From Dimorphilus gyrociliatus (taxonomy: Eukaryota > Annelida > Polychaeta > Dinophilidae): a stretch of 64,000 nucleotides of DNA. Positions 50,378-62,447 of the stretch are shown here, one piece after another. The notes under the pieces were generated by a model. The model had not been told where the DNA came from and searched no databases. It saw only the letters and a list, made by a program, of their open reading frames with translations. Position numbers and translations under genes: made by a program. Positions within the stretch are counted from its first letter, which is position 1. Every line of letters begins with the position of its first letter. The stretch is taken from NCBI GenBank assembly GCA_904063045.1, contig CAJFCJ010000015.1, forward strand, positions 1,247,034 through 1,311,033, read 5' to 3'.

Positions 50378-51336
50378 GTTTACGTATAATATATATATAT
50401 ATATATGTATTCTCATTTAGAGCTATATATGAAATATGCACAGATGCATTTTTTTTAAAACATATACATTTATATAAAAGAAAATTGATATTTCACTTTT
50501 TTTTTGCTCCTTTTAACAAATTTTTTTCGATTCTAAGATTTTTGGAATCAAGTTGAGTCAAAAAAAAAGGGAAAAAAAATATAAAGAAAAAACAACGTAA
50601 TTGCATAAATCATTTTAACATAGGATTGATTATACGATTGTGACGCGCTGGAAAGAACGTTGGCACATAAACCTAAGAATTGATACAACAACGTCCGATG
50701 CACCCCGATGTCAAATATTCTACTTTTGATGGGAGTAAAGAAAAAAACGATATTATTATAGAAGAGAAACTTCAAACGATGAAAAACAACGGTGCAAAAC
50801 CAGTCTGAAAATGTAGTTAGCATGCATTTACTCGTCTCCATAGAAACATTGATTTCGATGCAACTTCTATCTATTTCCATTTTTTACTCAGCTATCCCAC
50901 TTTATATATATATATAAATATATATAAAATATATATTTGGTGCATATATATAAATATCTATCTTTCCTTGGTATGTGTCGTACACCCATGTACGTGTATT
51001 CACCAGTTGTGTATATACTTTATCTACAGTATATAATACATACATAGCTTGTATATATATATATATACATATACTGTACAGTTGTTATAGGCATACAAAA
51101 GTTATATAAAAGTTGAAATATATACTTTTGTATACTTTTTAAGGGATAAAAAATTTCCTAAAAAGGTTTTTCTTCCTATTTTGCCTTTTTCTTGTTATCT
51201 TTCCCACGTTTTTTTTTAATAGCACTAACTCGGTTGTAATGTAAATATAGTTTTAGAAAGTTAGTGGAAAACGCCACGAAATAAATTATTCATACAATTC
51301 CCTGCGCAACAGCGTGCATCGAACGAACTACATATA
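47520..51336. other. 3.8-kb repeat-rich spacer
   Basis: Contains (TCTG)n near 47803-47820, (TG)n with TGTGTC variants at 48778-48822, CT-rich tracts near 48235-48290 and 49480-49560, long TA arrays (50118-50140, 50335-50372), AGGTGGCG-type motifs (minus) near 49222 and 49257, and a GC-richer island at about 49850-49955. Sequences matching the RFX X-box consensus occur at 49890-49903 and 50834-50847. A 110-codon minus frame at 50548-50880 is not recognisable. No gene is supported. Confidence 0.5.
48778..48822 (+). repeat. (TG)n/(TGTGTC)n microsatellite
   Basis: TG repeats pass into a TGTGTC hexamer register. Confidence 0.85.
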
Positions 51337-51855
51337 CTATATACCAACTAAAACTTCCATAATATGTTCAAGTTCATCGGTGGCTGCTTGCATATTACAA
51401 CCACCGTATGGAAATGTACCAGCCAAAGCGTTTAATGAATCAGTTAGTACTGCAGATAAGGAGTCCCTATCGAACATTAAGGCGGTAAAATCGAGATCAG
51501 CAATTGAAACGTTTGAGGGGACGTTAGGTAGATCGTCCTCCATTTCTAGCAGGGATGTCCAGGGACCAGCAGGAGCAGTTGAGGGTGGAGGATCAAGCAA
51601 CTGGGTTGGGGGTGAAAAGGATGAGGGTGGTACAGGTCGGAATCTTATTCCCTCTTCCTTCAGTTCATTTTCGATTTTCCGTACAGTATTGCAGATGAGG
51701 ACGGAACGCCTTAAACTCGGCTCGACGCGCCTACAGTGGTGTCCCGAAATAGGGACGGGAGAACGTAGTTTGTTCATTGATAAACACAGTACGGACCTTC
51801 GCAATTCATAATAAGGTTTGCAGACGTCATCGTCATCTTCCCTCTTCCTCTTCAT
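51337..51855 (-). CDS. SERTA domain-containing transcriptional co-regulator
   Basis: SERTAD proteins bind CDK4, E2F/DP and PHD-bromodomain factors in the nucleus. Single coding exon of 172 aa from ATG 51855 (MKRKREDDDD, basic then acidic, a likely nuclear signal). The SERTA motif is ELRRSVLCLSMNKL ... VEPSLRRSVLICNTVRKIEN. The C-terminus ELEHIMEVLVGI matches the conserved SERTAD ending (DHIMEVLVGS in vertebrates), so the protein is complete. A splice acceptor (cctaaacaag) sits just before the ATG, and a GTAAGT donor at about 52512 suggests a 5' UTR exon near 52514-52620 and an intron of about 650 bp. Confidence 0.9.
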   Translation of the reverse strand: MKRKREDDDDVCKPYYELRRSVLCLSMNKLRSPVPISGHHCRRVEPSLRRSVLICNTVRKIENELKEEGIRFRPVPPSSFSPPTQLLDPPPSTAPAGPWTSLLEMEDDLPNVPSNVSIADLDFTALMFDRDSLSAVLTDSLNALAGTFPYGGCNMQAATDELEHIMEVLVGI

Positions 51856-53095
51856 ATCTTGTTTAGGATAAAAAAATTTCATTTACATATATATGTTTTT
51901 TTACCGCTTTTAAAGTAAATTTCAACGTTAATGAACAAACGTAGAGGAGAGTTGGTCGAATTTTTTTTTAACATAGAACGACATAAAAAAAACACGTGCG
52001 CTCTTGGATTTTTGGCGACTTTCCAAGTTTCGTATACCGCTCTTTTCCATTGTTCACCGCTTTATTTCCAGTCGTTCCACTTCCTTCTATTTCTCTTCTT
52101 TTATTGACTCTTCCGATGGTTATAATCGAGCAAGGTGATTCGCTTCCAGCTATAATAATCTCTTTTATCCTTATCTGATGTGTTCTCAGTATTTTTTTTT
52201 TTTGACGTTCAACGACCGATAAGATAAGTGACAAATTAAAATTGATCAGAAATCTATTAATGATTTTCACTTATACCTTACTTTCTTAAATAAAAAAATA
52301 TTCGATTCTGATTACTTTAATGACAAACAAGACGATTCGGCGCATAGCTATTGTTTTTCATCAAAATTTCTTCGTCATTTATTTTAGTAGGCCGATTTGT
52401 TCGAACCTAGAAAAACGAACGACCACGACATTGTCAAAATCCTAAAGCATATTAGAAGACATAACAGAGATATAGAGAAGGAAGACTCGAAGAAAACAGT
52501 AATAAACTTACCATCGACTAGTCTGGCCAGCCCAAGAGGCGATCGATCGATTAGCGGCTCTTAGAGATGATTTATCGTACAAATTCCTCGCACAATTAGT
52601 GTCCACCAACGCGCAAAGAGTTAATTAAAAAAGCCCAACTTCAATCTTTTACCTGTTCACGCGCCGCGCCGCTTTTTCGGAGCTTGTATTGCTAGCAAGA
52701 GTGCGCCACGTTGATTGGTCGATGAAACCGGAAGTGTTTATTCCCAACCTCTGCGATTACTGCAGCGCGCGCTGTTTGTTTTAAGCTAATTTACTTACTA
52801 AATTTTTTTCGTTAATTATTATAACTTTTTACTATTTTAATTTACAATTGATTTAAATAAAATACAGAAAAAAATAAAAAAAATTCTACGTTAAAAGATC
52901 CATAACGCAAACGAATATTCTTTGTTGAAAACAGAGTATTCCTCATTGGCTGTTCATTCTTTACTAACATTAACAAATTTATATTCACTCCAAGTCTTAT
53001 TTGAAGGTATTTTTTTATTGAAAAACTCGAGTTATTTATAGAATTAGTATAATTTTTAAAGGGAAAGTTACAAGCATCTACCGCCATCTACCGAT
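51856..53095. other. SERTAD 5' UTR intron, promoter and spacer
   Basis: 51861-52512 is the probable 5' UTR intron; a 100-codon frame within it (51968-52270) is not convincing. 52514-52620 is the probable noncoding first exon. 52660-52780 is a CpG-richer promoter. 52800-53095 is AT-rich 3' flank of NAA80 with a CGCCATCT motif at 53082. Confidence 0.45.
52710..52740 (-). promoter_or_regulatory. ETS and CCAAT sites in the SERTAD promoter
   Basis: An inverted CCAAT box (ATTGG at 52714-52718) and a full ETS/GABP-type site ACCGGAAGTG at 52727-52736 lie in the CpG-rich segment upstream of the proposed first SERTAD exon. Confidence 0.5.
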
Positions 53096-54063
53096 TTACA
53101 AAAGCTCTTTCTTCATCCATTTCACTTCCTTTTTGCCCAGGCGTCGAATCTCTTTGAAGAATGTACTTTCGCTCATTGCAGGGGGAGGAGGTGGCGGGGC
53201 AGGTGGCGGCGGGACCTGTGAAGGGGAAGCCTGTTTAATCTCCACAGGCTTCCTTTCTTTTTTTTTCATTTCACTAATACAAATGTTCTTTTGACCGAAG
53301 CAACTTTCCAACATTTTTTTCTAAGAAACACAGTAAATTAGACTGTTGAATACATTAAATTGTTGTTTTCAAGACATCTGCCGGCCTTTCACCTCTATTT
53401 CATTGTCAAACAAAAATATAAATATGAAACTTACAACGTCCTCGCAAAAATTATTCGAATTCATGCCCATAGTAACAATCGGTTCACAATACACATATCC
53501 TATAGACGAATAGAAATCTTGAACATCGTGTGTTGTTAAATAAATAACTGTAATTCCGATGCTGAAATAGATATCTTTACATTAAAGTAATCATTTGATT
53601 AAAACTAGTTCCTACCTTTTTGCATAAATTTCCGCCTCTTTCATAAGTCTCTTTCCATATCCTTTACCTCTATGTTTCTTCTTTATTACAACTAATAATA
53701 TAAAATAGTAAAACAAGGGTATTTTGAGTTTTTTGCTTTTTTCTCCTAGTATTCTATTGCACTTTTATCTACCTGATTCAATATAGCAACAGTCATCATG
53801 ACCCAAGACTTTACATAATCTACAGTGACCAACAACTTTTTGGGTGTCGTTACTAAAAGCTAAAGAAGTAGGCAATTCATCACAGGACTTTTCTAATTGT
53901 GTAATTCTAATAACAAAAATAGCTGTATTTAATCGAACGTTTTAAGTAGTAAACTAATGAATTATTCGGACCTAATTTCGAGATTACGTGGCCATTCTTC
54001 GTTTAGTATTTTGGCACATTTTGCAATCATATTCTTGTGATTATGTATTGGGTGAACAGGCAT
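53096..54063 (-). CDS. NAA80: N-alpha-acetyltransferase 80 (actin N-acetyltransferase)
   Basis: Acetylates the processed acidic N-terminus of actin, working with profilin. Exons 54063-53972, 53906-53773, 53691-53616, 53561-53435 and 53320-53096 join in phase to 217 aa. The GNAT fold is visible: AKCAKILNEEWPR (alpha 1, as in NAA80), KVVGHCRLCKVLG, the acetyl-CoA loop KKKHRGKGYGKRLM, then YLTTHDVQDFYSSIGY. The C-terminal extension contains the proline run VPPPPAPPPPPPA for profilin binding and ends EVKWMKKELL, matching the short Trp-Met-Lys ending of the human protein. It is shorter than human mainly in the N-terminus and in the linker. Divergent from ARMT1 over 1.28 kb. Confidence 0.92.
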
Positions 54064-55346
54064 GATTAAAAGATGCCGAAATTGGTACACAGTGTTCTTT
54101 TTTATTATTAGCACACGTAGAAACTGGTTCAATATTTTGCTAGGGTATACCTAAAACAAGCAATCATTTACGTGCAACTACAGAAAACTTTCAATATAAT
54201 ATTGAAAAGTACTAAAATAGATTTTTCTATGAGAATTTTTTCTAATAAAAGTTTTAATATTTGAATAGACAATCTCACTCTTATTAAAAGAACTTGTCTT
54301 ACAATAGAACTTGACAAACGTTTTTTTCCATTATTAACCTAAATAATATGAGAATTTGAATTTGTCCAATTTTAAAAAATACACTCAGGGTAGTTTAGAC
54401 TTACTTTGTGTATGTGTTTAATATATTTTTAAATATTCGAATGACAGATTGGTAAAGACTAGAAAAATCCTAAACAAAGAGTAGAAAAGTTTTGTATAAT
54501 AAATATAAAAAACAAATTGGTGGGAATTTTCTTTTTCTGGTTTTTCAATTGAAAATCTTGTAGCAAAATTTTATTAGAAAGAGGAAAATCATACAATATA
54601 TCCAAGTACTTGAGTAAAATAAACAACAGAAATATTTACCATTGGTATTCATTCGTACAACCTGGTGGCATTATATATATATATGAAAATCAAACTCTTT
54701 TGACAAATATACTAATTTTCCTTGATAAAAAAATTTCTCTTTTTCTATTTATATTAACGTAACCTTAGTTAGATTTCATAATTAGCATATATAATATAAG
54801 TAAAAGTCAAGTATTATTGCGAAATAGATATTTGATATTCACAATATTTATGTAGAGGGTTTTTTTTTCATTGAACTTCCATATATACATATATATTAGT
54901 ATTCATTATATATATATTATATTTAGAAGTATAATTTTATCTATATTTATAATAAAAAAATGATTTAACTAAATGACAATTACAATAATCTAAATATACG
55001 TTTCAAACTGATCATGTTACATAAATAGCTTTTTCTCATTGCTAAAATAAATGATGACATCAATGCTATAAAAAAAAAGGAAAAAAAGGGACTTGACCTT
55101 GACACTAGTTCTTCAATACTAACGAATCAGGTGAACAAAAAAAAAGAACTATTGGGAAAATTAATCAAATACTAGAAGGAGCATTGATCATATATATAGA
55201 TTGATCATACTAATGAGTAACTATTTAAATATAGTATAGTTTCCATATATATTATGGATTTTTTTATGAAAAAAAAACAACTCTCCCCATTGCAGTATAA
55301 TGCTTCATATTCTTGATTTAGTGTAACCGTTTTGTTTTTTTTTTCA
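54064..55346. other. Divergent spacer between NAA80 and ARMT1
   Basis: Very AT-rich, with short TA runs near 54670-54685 and 54880-54925. Both promoters should lie here, but no clear elements were seen. Confidence 0.5.
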
Positions 55347-56956
55347 ATGGAGGGGGCAAGTGGATGTGTTCCAAGAAAGTTATCAGCCAAATTCAAAGAG
55401 TATGTTAAAAATCAACCACTTTTCTTAAACAATACATTATTAATCGGTTATTTATTATATCAAAATATGTTTGTCAAATTTTGATGATTTTATGCCAATT
55501 TTCAGGGATTTTGCTTATCCAACGGTAAAAGATCGTTTACCTATTATATTAACGAAGCTCATAGACAGCATCGCTAGGAAGAGAGACTGTGAAAAAAATG
55601 TAAATATTTACCTAGAAAATAGACTAGAAAAATAAGTCATTAAATATTCATGATATTCAGGATAGGCAAACTGATCTAAAGGCGATCATAGGAAAATTAT
55701 CTAAATTTCGTAGTTTTCTTATGACAAACAAGCCCATTGAAAAATTAAATGATGAATTGCCGGATGTTAAAGTATGGAATGATTATCTATTAAATCAGAC
55801 AGTTGGAAATGAAAGTCCATCACATTTTACGTCTTCGTGGTTGTACGTTGAATGTTATTTTTATAGAAAATTGGCTGAAAGTTTTAATATGAGGTATGGT
55901 TAATTTACAACCGTCACCAATAATTTAAATTATCGTCTATTTTATAGCACTCACTTCAAAGATTTCGATTACTTTTTTGAAAGTAAACAAAACGCTTGGT
56001 TTACATCGATAAACGCTGCCGAAAGTTTGGCAAAACACCTTCTATTTGTCACCTCACTTGATTATAAGGATGAAAAGTATATGTATGAACATTTTGAACA
56101 GTTTTTTGAGGTAAATTGTGTAGTTTTCTTTATAGTTGATTATCGTTACTTCTTTCTTACCATTGTTTAGGTGGCATTGTGGGGAAATAAATGTGATTTG
56201 TCAATATCAGCTGGTGCTGAAAACACCCAAACGGTTGATCCAATTGAACAATTATCTATTCTTCGACCTAATTTACTACATAATTGTAAACATGATGTCT
56301 GGGATTATATCTGGAACTATATAAGGAATAAAGAAGAAAAGAAGAGAATAGATTTTGTATTGGATAATGCAGGATTTGAATTATTTAGTGATCTTTGCCT
56401 TGCTGAATACTTAATGTTGTGTACTGATGTAGATATCATATATTTTCATGTAAAATCCTATCCTTGGTTTGTATCGGATGTAACGTCTAAAGATGTTGAA
56501 TGGACTGTTACTCAAATGGTTACGTCTGAATCAGATCAATTAAAGGAGTTGGGAAGTAAATGGAAAGATCGCTTTCAAAGTGGACAATGGAAAATCACTA
56601 TCGAAGCATATTGGACTCTACCATATTCTTTTTGGGAAATGGAAGAAGTTGATATGCAACTATACGCAAACTTGACTTCATCCGATTTATTAATTTTTAA
56701 AGGAGATTTAAATTATAGGAAATTATGCAGAGATAGTAAATGGAGCATATTAACTGATTTTGATGTAGCTATTGGTTGCTTCCAACCCGCTCCAATATGT
56801 GCATTGAGAACTGTCAAGTGTGACCTTCTGTTAGGTTTAACTACAGAGGAAGCGGAAAAATGCGATATGCAAAATAGAGAAAAGTGGATGTTTGACGGAA
56901 GCAGAGCTGTTGCCCACTTTTCCACTAAAATATGCCTACCATTTAAACCAGTCTAA
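55347..56956 (+). CDS. ARMT1: Damage-control phosphatase ARMT1 (DUF89)
   Basis: Metal-dependent phosphatase of the DUF89 family that removes phosphates from damaged sugar phosphates; also reported as a protein-glutamate O-methyltransferase acting on PCNA. Exons 55347-55399, 55506-55599, 55661-55893, 55948-56110 and 56171-56956 join in phase to 442 aa (human 441). Family blocks: EDFAYPTVKDRLPIILTKLID, SWLYVECYFYRKLAESF, WGNKCDLSIS, the metal-binding FVLDNAGFELFSDL, HVKSYPWFVSDV, and FKGDLNYRKL, followed by LRTVKCDLLLGL. It appears intact. Confidence 0.96.
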
Positions 56957-57815
56957 AAGACAATTCCATTATTTTTTCCTTATAAACTTTATTAAATGAA
57001 CCAATTTAAAATTATCTTAAGCGTTCAACAAATTCTTAATCAAAATATAGCTTTGTTAAGATTATTTGAATAGTTTGGTATTTTATACGTCTAACAAAGA
57101 AAGGTCTGAAAAGAGGACAAGTTTTTTGAGTCTAAACCTACTAGATGGCGCACAGCATACATGGGAAATAGGGTCGAGATAATTTACGCCCACCTGTTAA
57201 AAAAAGATGTAAAAACCAAAAAGAAACGATAGATATATAATCTAATTCAACTTCTTATATACAAATAGATATTGATATATACTGTATATCAATTAGGGAT
57301 AACCCTTCGCTTAGAAGCCATTCATTATAGTTTTTAAATTGCAAAAAAATACTTTGATATAACTTTTTTTGGAAGACTAAAATTCTTCTTTTTAACCGTT
57401 AAATTTCCTTGAATTCCTTACATTTTCAAACATTGAAAAGCTTTAGAAGAACTATAAAATAATTAAAAAAAAATACCAACAATAATTGACAATAGAAATG
57501 GCCGGGAAAGATTGCGTTGAAGTGTTTATCAAAAAACAATAATTCTATATAGGAATAGATTACAATGTTTCATAAACTATACATATAAAAAATATAGCTT
57601 TCCATTGATTAGCAATTCTTTAATTTTGAGATAACGAAAATAATGAATAAATACAGTTTAAGAAAATGATAAATAACTGGTAAAGCAGTTAATTTTTTTT
57701 CAAAAAAATATTTACTACTATTTTCCAAGTCCAGTTTATTCTTGTATACAGGCCTACAGATTAGTAGAAAAAACAGCGCTTTACGGCAGTTAGAAGCTGT
57801 AAATCGAAGAGTGAA
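56957..57815. other. Spacer between ARMT1 and SLC6 gene
   Basis: Contains an AGATGGCGC motif at 57143-57151 and AT-rich sequence; a TA/ACTGTA run near 57276-57290. The SLC6 5' UTR is probably at its right end. No gene seen. Confidence 0.5.
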
Positions 57816-60800
57816 ATGGTTGAAGGAGCGAAGAGAGATACTTGGGGAGGAAAGGCCGAATTTCTTCTATCGTGCATTGGTTATGCAGTAGGATTGGGTA
57901 CAATATGGAGATTTCCCTATGTATGTTACCAGGGTGGTGGAGGTAATAATGGAAGAGTTTAACATAATTTTCATATTTATTTAAATATTGTATAATGATC
58001 ATTTGACATATTATGCTTTCATAAAAAATAAATTAATTATTTACAGCCGCTTTCCTTATTCCTTATACAATATATCTACTACTTTTTGGTATACCATTAA
58101 TAATGTTGGAAATGGGTTTGGGGCAATTTTCCAACAAAGGACCAATTGGTGTATGGGAAATAAGTCCTCTGTTCAAAGGTTTGTTTGCGACACTATCATC
58201 TAACTTATCAGTGTAATTCTATTTTTGTGAACGTTTACTATACGTTGATTTCCATTAGGACGAGAGTGTTTTTGTCGCTGATATGAACAAGTAAAAAACC
58301 TGTTCAACTTATCCATCTCAATCCGGTTTTTTTTCAATATTTCAAACATTTATTTCTTTTCAAGTATCTTATCAATGTTTATTTCAAATATTTAACTAGC
58401 TATTTCATTTCGGTTATAGAAACTTTTCACGTGGCTTAATATTATCTTTAAAATTCTGGTCAAAAGTTTGCTCTCTATTTATTTTGGCACATATTCCAAT
58501 TTATATAATTAAGAAACGAACATTTTTAGAGTTTTTTTGACACTATTGTTCATGTTTAATATGGTATATGGTGTACATACTTCCAATGTACGTACCTTAA
58601 TAGTAAATTCTGGGCAGATGTTCTCCCTTATATTATAATATGTCTGGTATGCAGATGTTACTTTAACCCGTTCCAATTTTAATATTGTACACACACACAC
58701 ACACACACCATTGTACAATAAATTTACAAATAATGAATAAGTTCAAATGTCACTATTTTCTTAGGTGTCGGTTATGCAATGTGTATAATTTGCGGAATAA
58801 CTTCCGTTTACTATAACGTAATTATTTCTTGGACTTTGTACTTCTTTACACAATCATTTCGCTCACCTCTACCATGGTCGAATTGCAACAATACTTGGAA
58901 TAATCCGGAAACTTGTAGAGTTGTCTTCTCTAGAAATTCAACTGATAATTTTACTATATCGAAAACTTGCGAAGTTAACCAAACTATTATACAAACACCA
59001 AGCGAACAATTTTGGGAGTATGAACTTCTTTCATCTTTCTCTTCAGTTTGAATAACATAATTATTTTTCTATACTCTATACTCTAACTAGGAGAAATGTT
59101 CTTCAACTGTCCTCTGGAATTGAAAATTTAGGTGGTTTGAAAAAAACTTGGCATCTCTTTTTGGCCAATGCCGTGGCTTGGATCCTTGTATTTTTATGCT
59201 TGATCAAAGGAATTAAATCCTCAGGCAAAGTAATAATAATTAAACAATATGCTAATTTTCGTTTTCATATATAGCTTTAATCGCTTCCAACCTTCCTTCT
59301 ATAGGTTGTCTACATTACAGTCACTTTCCCTTATATAGGTTTGTCCTTTGATTTTACTATTCGTCCAAATTATACGAAATAAATATAACTTTATTACTCT
59401 TTTATTAGTTCTGATCACTTTCTTCATCCGAGCGGTTACATTAGACGGAGCGTCGGATGGTCTTTGGTTTTACTTTGTACCTAAATGGTCGAAATTATTA
59501 GACTTCGAAGTAAGCTTAAATTGGATAGTTTCGCACATTCGTCTGACAATAACAGATTGGTTCTAATTGTAGCCATGGTCGAAAGCAGCTATGCAACTGT
59601 TTTATAGCATGGGGGCTGCATGGGGAAGTCTCATCACATTCTCCAGTTACAATAAGTTATACGCCGCTAATTGAAATATTATCTTCCTTCTTCATTGACT
59701 TTCCTTTCAGATACAAAAATAATTTCTACCGAGATGCCATTATCGTCGGTCTGACCGATACTTTGACAGCGATATTTGCGGGAATGGTGATATTCTGCAT
59801 TATAGGTTTTATGTCTAAGCAGACCGGTTTAGACATCGAAGACGTTGTCGTTCAGGGTACAAAAAGATATTTTTCTGCTTAAATGACCGAATAAAAAACT
59901 AAATGTTTATCTCAATTCTTTTAGGTCCAGGTTTAGTGTTTGTTGTATATCCAGAAGCCATTACACAATTTCCAGGACCAAAGAATTTTTGGGCCGTTTT
60001 ATTTTTCATATTTTTGTTTACAGTCGGTATTGACAGTCAGGTTCGTTTGAAATTCTATTGAAATCCGATAATTTTACGTTATATAGCCTTATAAAAAAAA
60101 AGTTAACGACAACAATTCTCCCTATTAGTTCGGCATGATTGAAACGATGATGACAACTCTTGTTGATGAATTACCTAAAAAAGCATCAAAAGCGAAAATT
60201 TTCTTGACTATGTTCGTGTGTTTTGTAGGTTTGATCCTTGGAATACCTTGTGTCACGCAGGTTCAGTATAAGTATATAATAGAGATTTCAAATTGGTTTA
60301 TTTTCAAAATTACAGGGCGGAATGTACTTCCTGCACATAATGGATTGGTACGCGTCTACATTTTCTTTGATGATCATTTCTTTCATTGAATGTGTCGTAA
60401 TTGCCTGGATTTATGGTTTGTCTATTTTCTAATCTACTTCCGAATGAATATATACTAAAGAAGATTATATTATATTTCAACAGGTGTCAATAAATTTCGT
60501 AGCGATACAGCTAGTATGCTTGGGCATAATTTATCAATGTATTGGATCTTTTCTTGGAAATTCATATCTCCTGCCCTTATTTTGGTAAAATTATTCTTGA
60601 ATAAAATGACTTTTTTTGTATAGATTTCTATTGAAAATTTCCAGTTCGTGTTCATAAGTGCTGTTGTGAAACACAAAAGTGTTACTTACGGCTGCTACGT
60701 TTATCCAGGATGGGCAGTAAGTATCGGTTGGATGTTCGCGTTATGCTCTATTTTAGTGATACCTGCTGTAGCTGTGTACAGCATCCTTTGTCATGCCAAG

Positions 60801-61007
60801 GGAACTTTTGTTCAGGTTGGTATAGTATTAAATTTTCAAGAATCCTATAACATTTTAAGGTTACAGAGAGTGAAAATGCTTTTGAGACCAACGGATAATT
60901 GGAAACCAGCCATAGATGAAGAGCAAGAGCCGCACGAACATCAGAAATTATCTGAATCTGCCTTCAATAACTCAGATTCTGGCGAGGTTACTAATTCGAA
61001 AGCCTGA
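57816..61007 (+). CDS. SLC6 family neurotransmitter/amino-acid transporter
   Basis: Na+/Cl- coupled plasma-membrane transporter. Fourteen exons join in phase: 57816-57942, 58047-58178, 58765-59017, 59091-59229, 59304-59337, 59409-59509, 59573-59655, 59711-59856, 59925-60040, 60129-60260, 60316-60415, 60484-60584, 60645-60815 and 60867-61007; 591 aa. Landmarks: TM1 [22 protein letters not shown]2 [15 protein letters not shown], the TM3-4 loop with two Cys and N-glycosylation sites, TM6 [21 protein letters not shown]8 TVGIDSQFGMIETM, and twelve hydrophobic segments in all. The N-terminus is very short (13 residues before TM1), so an upstream exon may be missing. In TM1 the family motif GLGN is GLGT here: the Asn that coordinates Na1 is Thr. 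The C-terminal RPTDNWKPA resembles the GABA/glycine/betaine branches, but substrate is undetermined. Confidence 0.93.
58689..58708 (+). repeat. (AC)n microsatellite in SLC6 intron 2
   Basis: About ten AC units near the 3' end of the 586-bp intron. Confidence 0.85.
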
Positions 61008-62447
61008 ATAGACGAAGTTCACAAAAATGTTGTGATAGAATTCGAGCTAGCTATCAGATATGAAGAAACTAAGAAATAAGAATAATCATATAAGAAAATG
61101 ATAAAATCTGTCAACGTTTTAATTGGTTACAGACCAACAACATTCAACTTTACAATTTTCTTAGTGTAAAAATAGTCTTACACTAGATATACTTATATAT
61201 ATACAATCACTATGTATATAATGTATAAGTAAATACATATGTACATCATATACTCAAAACTTTCATATAAAATCAGCATTTTAAGAACGCAATTAATTTA
61301 TTCATACTTAGGACAATATACACACATTGCAGTTCATGTTTTTAAAAATTTCTTACTACAAAGAGTACGTGGGGGAAAAAACGCCTAAAGATGAAGCTGA
61401 AAACTTTTTGAGCAAAGAACGATGATGTTAAGTTCGTCGAGAAATTTATATAATAAAAAATATTTAAATAGTTTAAAACGTATAAATTTAGGAAACTTTA
61501 TTATACTGCTTGATCAATATGAGAAATAAAATACATTCTTCAAATTGATCGATGCTTTAGTCTCCTATTGATGTACTTTGAAGAAAAAAAAATTAAAAGA
61601 ATGCTCTTTCCACCAAATACTCTTGAATAGTGCCTAATTATATAATTATTTTTGTGTAATACAAAAACTATCAAATAGACAAAACTGCTTTAAGGACAAA
61701 TTGAAACAGAAGATTCAATCAGAATGGTATAAATAAAGTGATTTCAAACATAACAATCACGCTCACTCCATTCGCTGTTCTGCATTCAAATTGTCTATAT
61801 AAATAAGAAAAATATTACTTTATCTATCCTTATGCTTTAACACTTTTACTAAATACTTGATGTATAATATGGCAACAGTCAACACCATCAATATTGATTC
61901 TTGTCAAAATGAAAGGCGTTCAGCTCTTTCAAGTTTTTACAAACGTGAAAATATATATACATATATATTAATAATATTAATGGTATTTATATATATATAT
62001 TCAATTATATATGTAAATATTAATTTTATATATCTGCTAAGTACCAAACGCGATCCTATTCAGATTGCTCTCCATATTGGTTTGAGGAAGCGTAAAGAAT
62101 GACTTTTGAGAAAAATAAGGGCTCGGTTTTATCTATCTAGAAACATTATTAATAAAAATTTTGAGGGTGAAATAAAACTTTTACCTTAAGATTTGATCAG
62201 GCTTAGTAACATTTCACTGGAACGAGGAAAATAATACAAAATTATGATTTATTAATTGACATACGAAATTCGAAATTCGCTATTACATATCAATTTATAC
62301 ATTTCATTTAATCACTAATTTTTGACCTCCCGTCTCTTAGAAAAATCATTCAGTCCGATTCCTAAACCATACAGGTTGTAACCTGTCCAAGGCCGCGTTT
62401 GTTAGTAACATCCAACAAAACATCTAGAAAACTCACTTTGATTTTGT
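61008..62447. other. Convergent 3' spacer between SLC6 and PPM1
   Basis: AT-rich, with TA runs near 61195-61205 and 61950-62020 and several AATAAA-like signals. An 81-codon frame at 61857-62102 is low complexity. No gene is supported. Confidence 0.55.

Noticed and set aside
50548..50880. 110-codon minus-strand frame in the 3.8-kb spacer
   Set aside because: No recognised family, no splice or promoter support, Phe/Ile/Ser-rich like AT noise; kept only as context for the X-box finding.
51968..52270. 100-codon minus-strand frame upstream of SERTAD
   Set aside because: Falls within the likely 5' UTR intron and has no domain.
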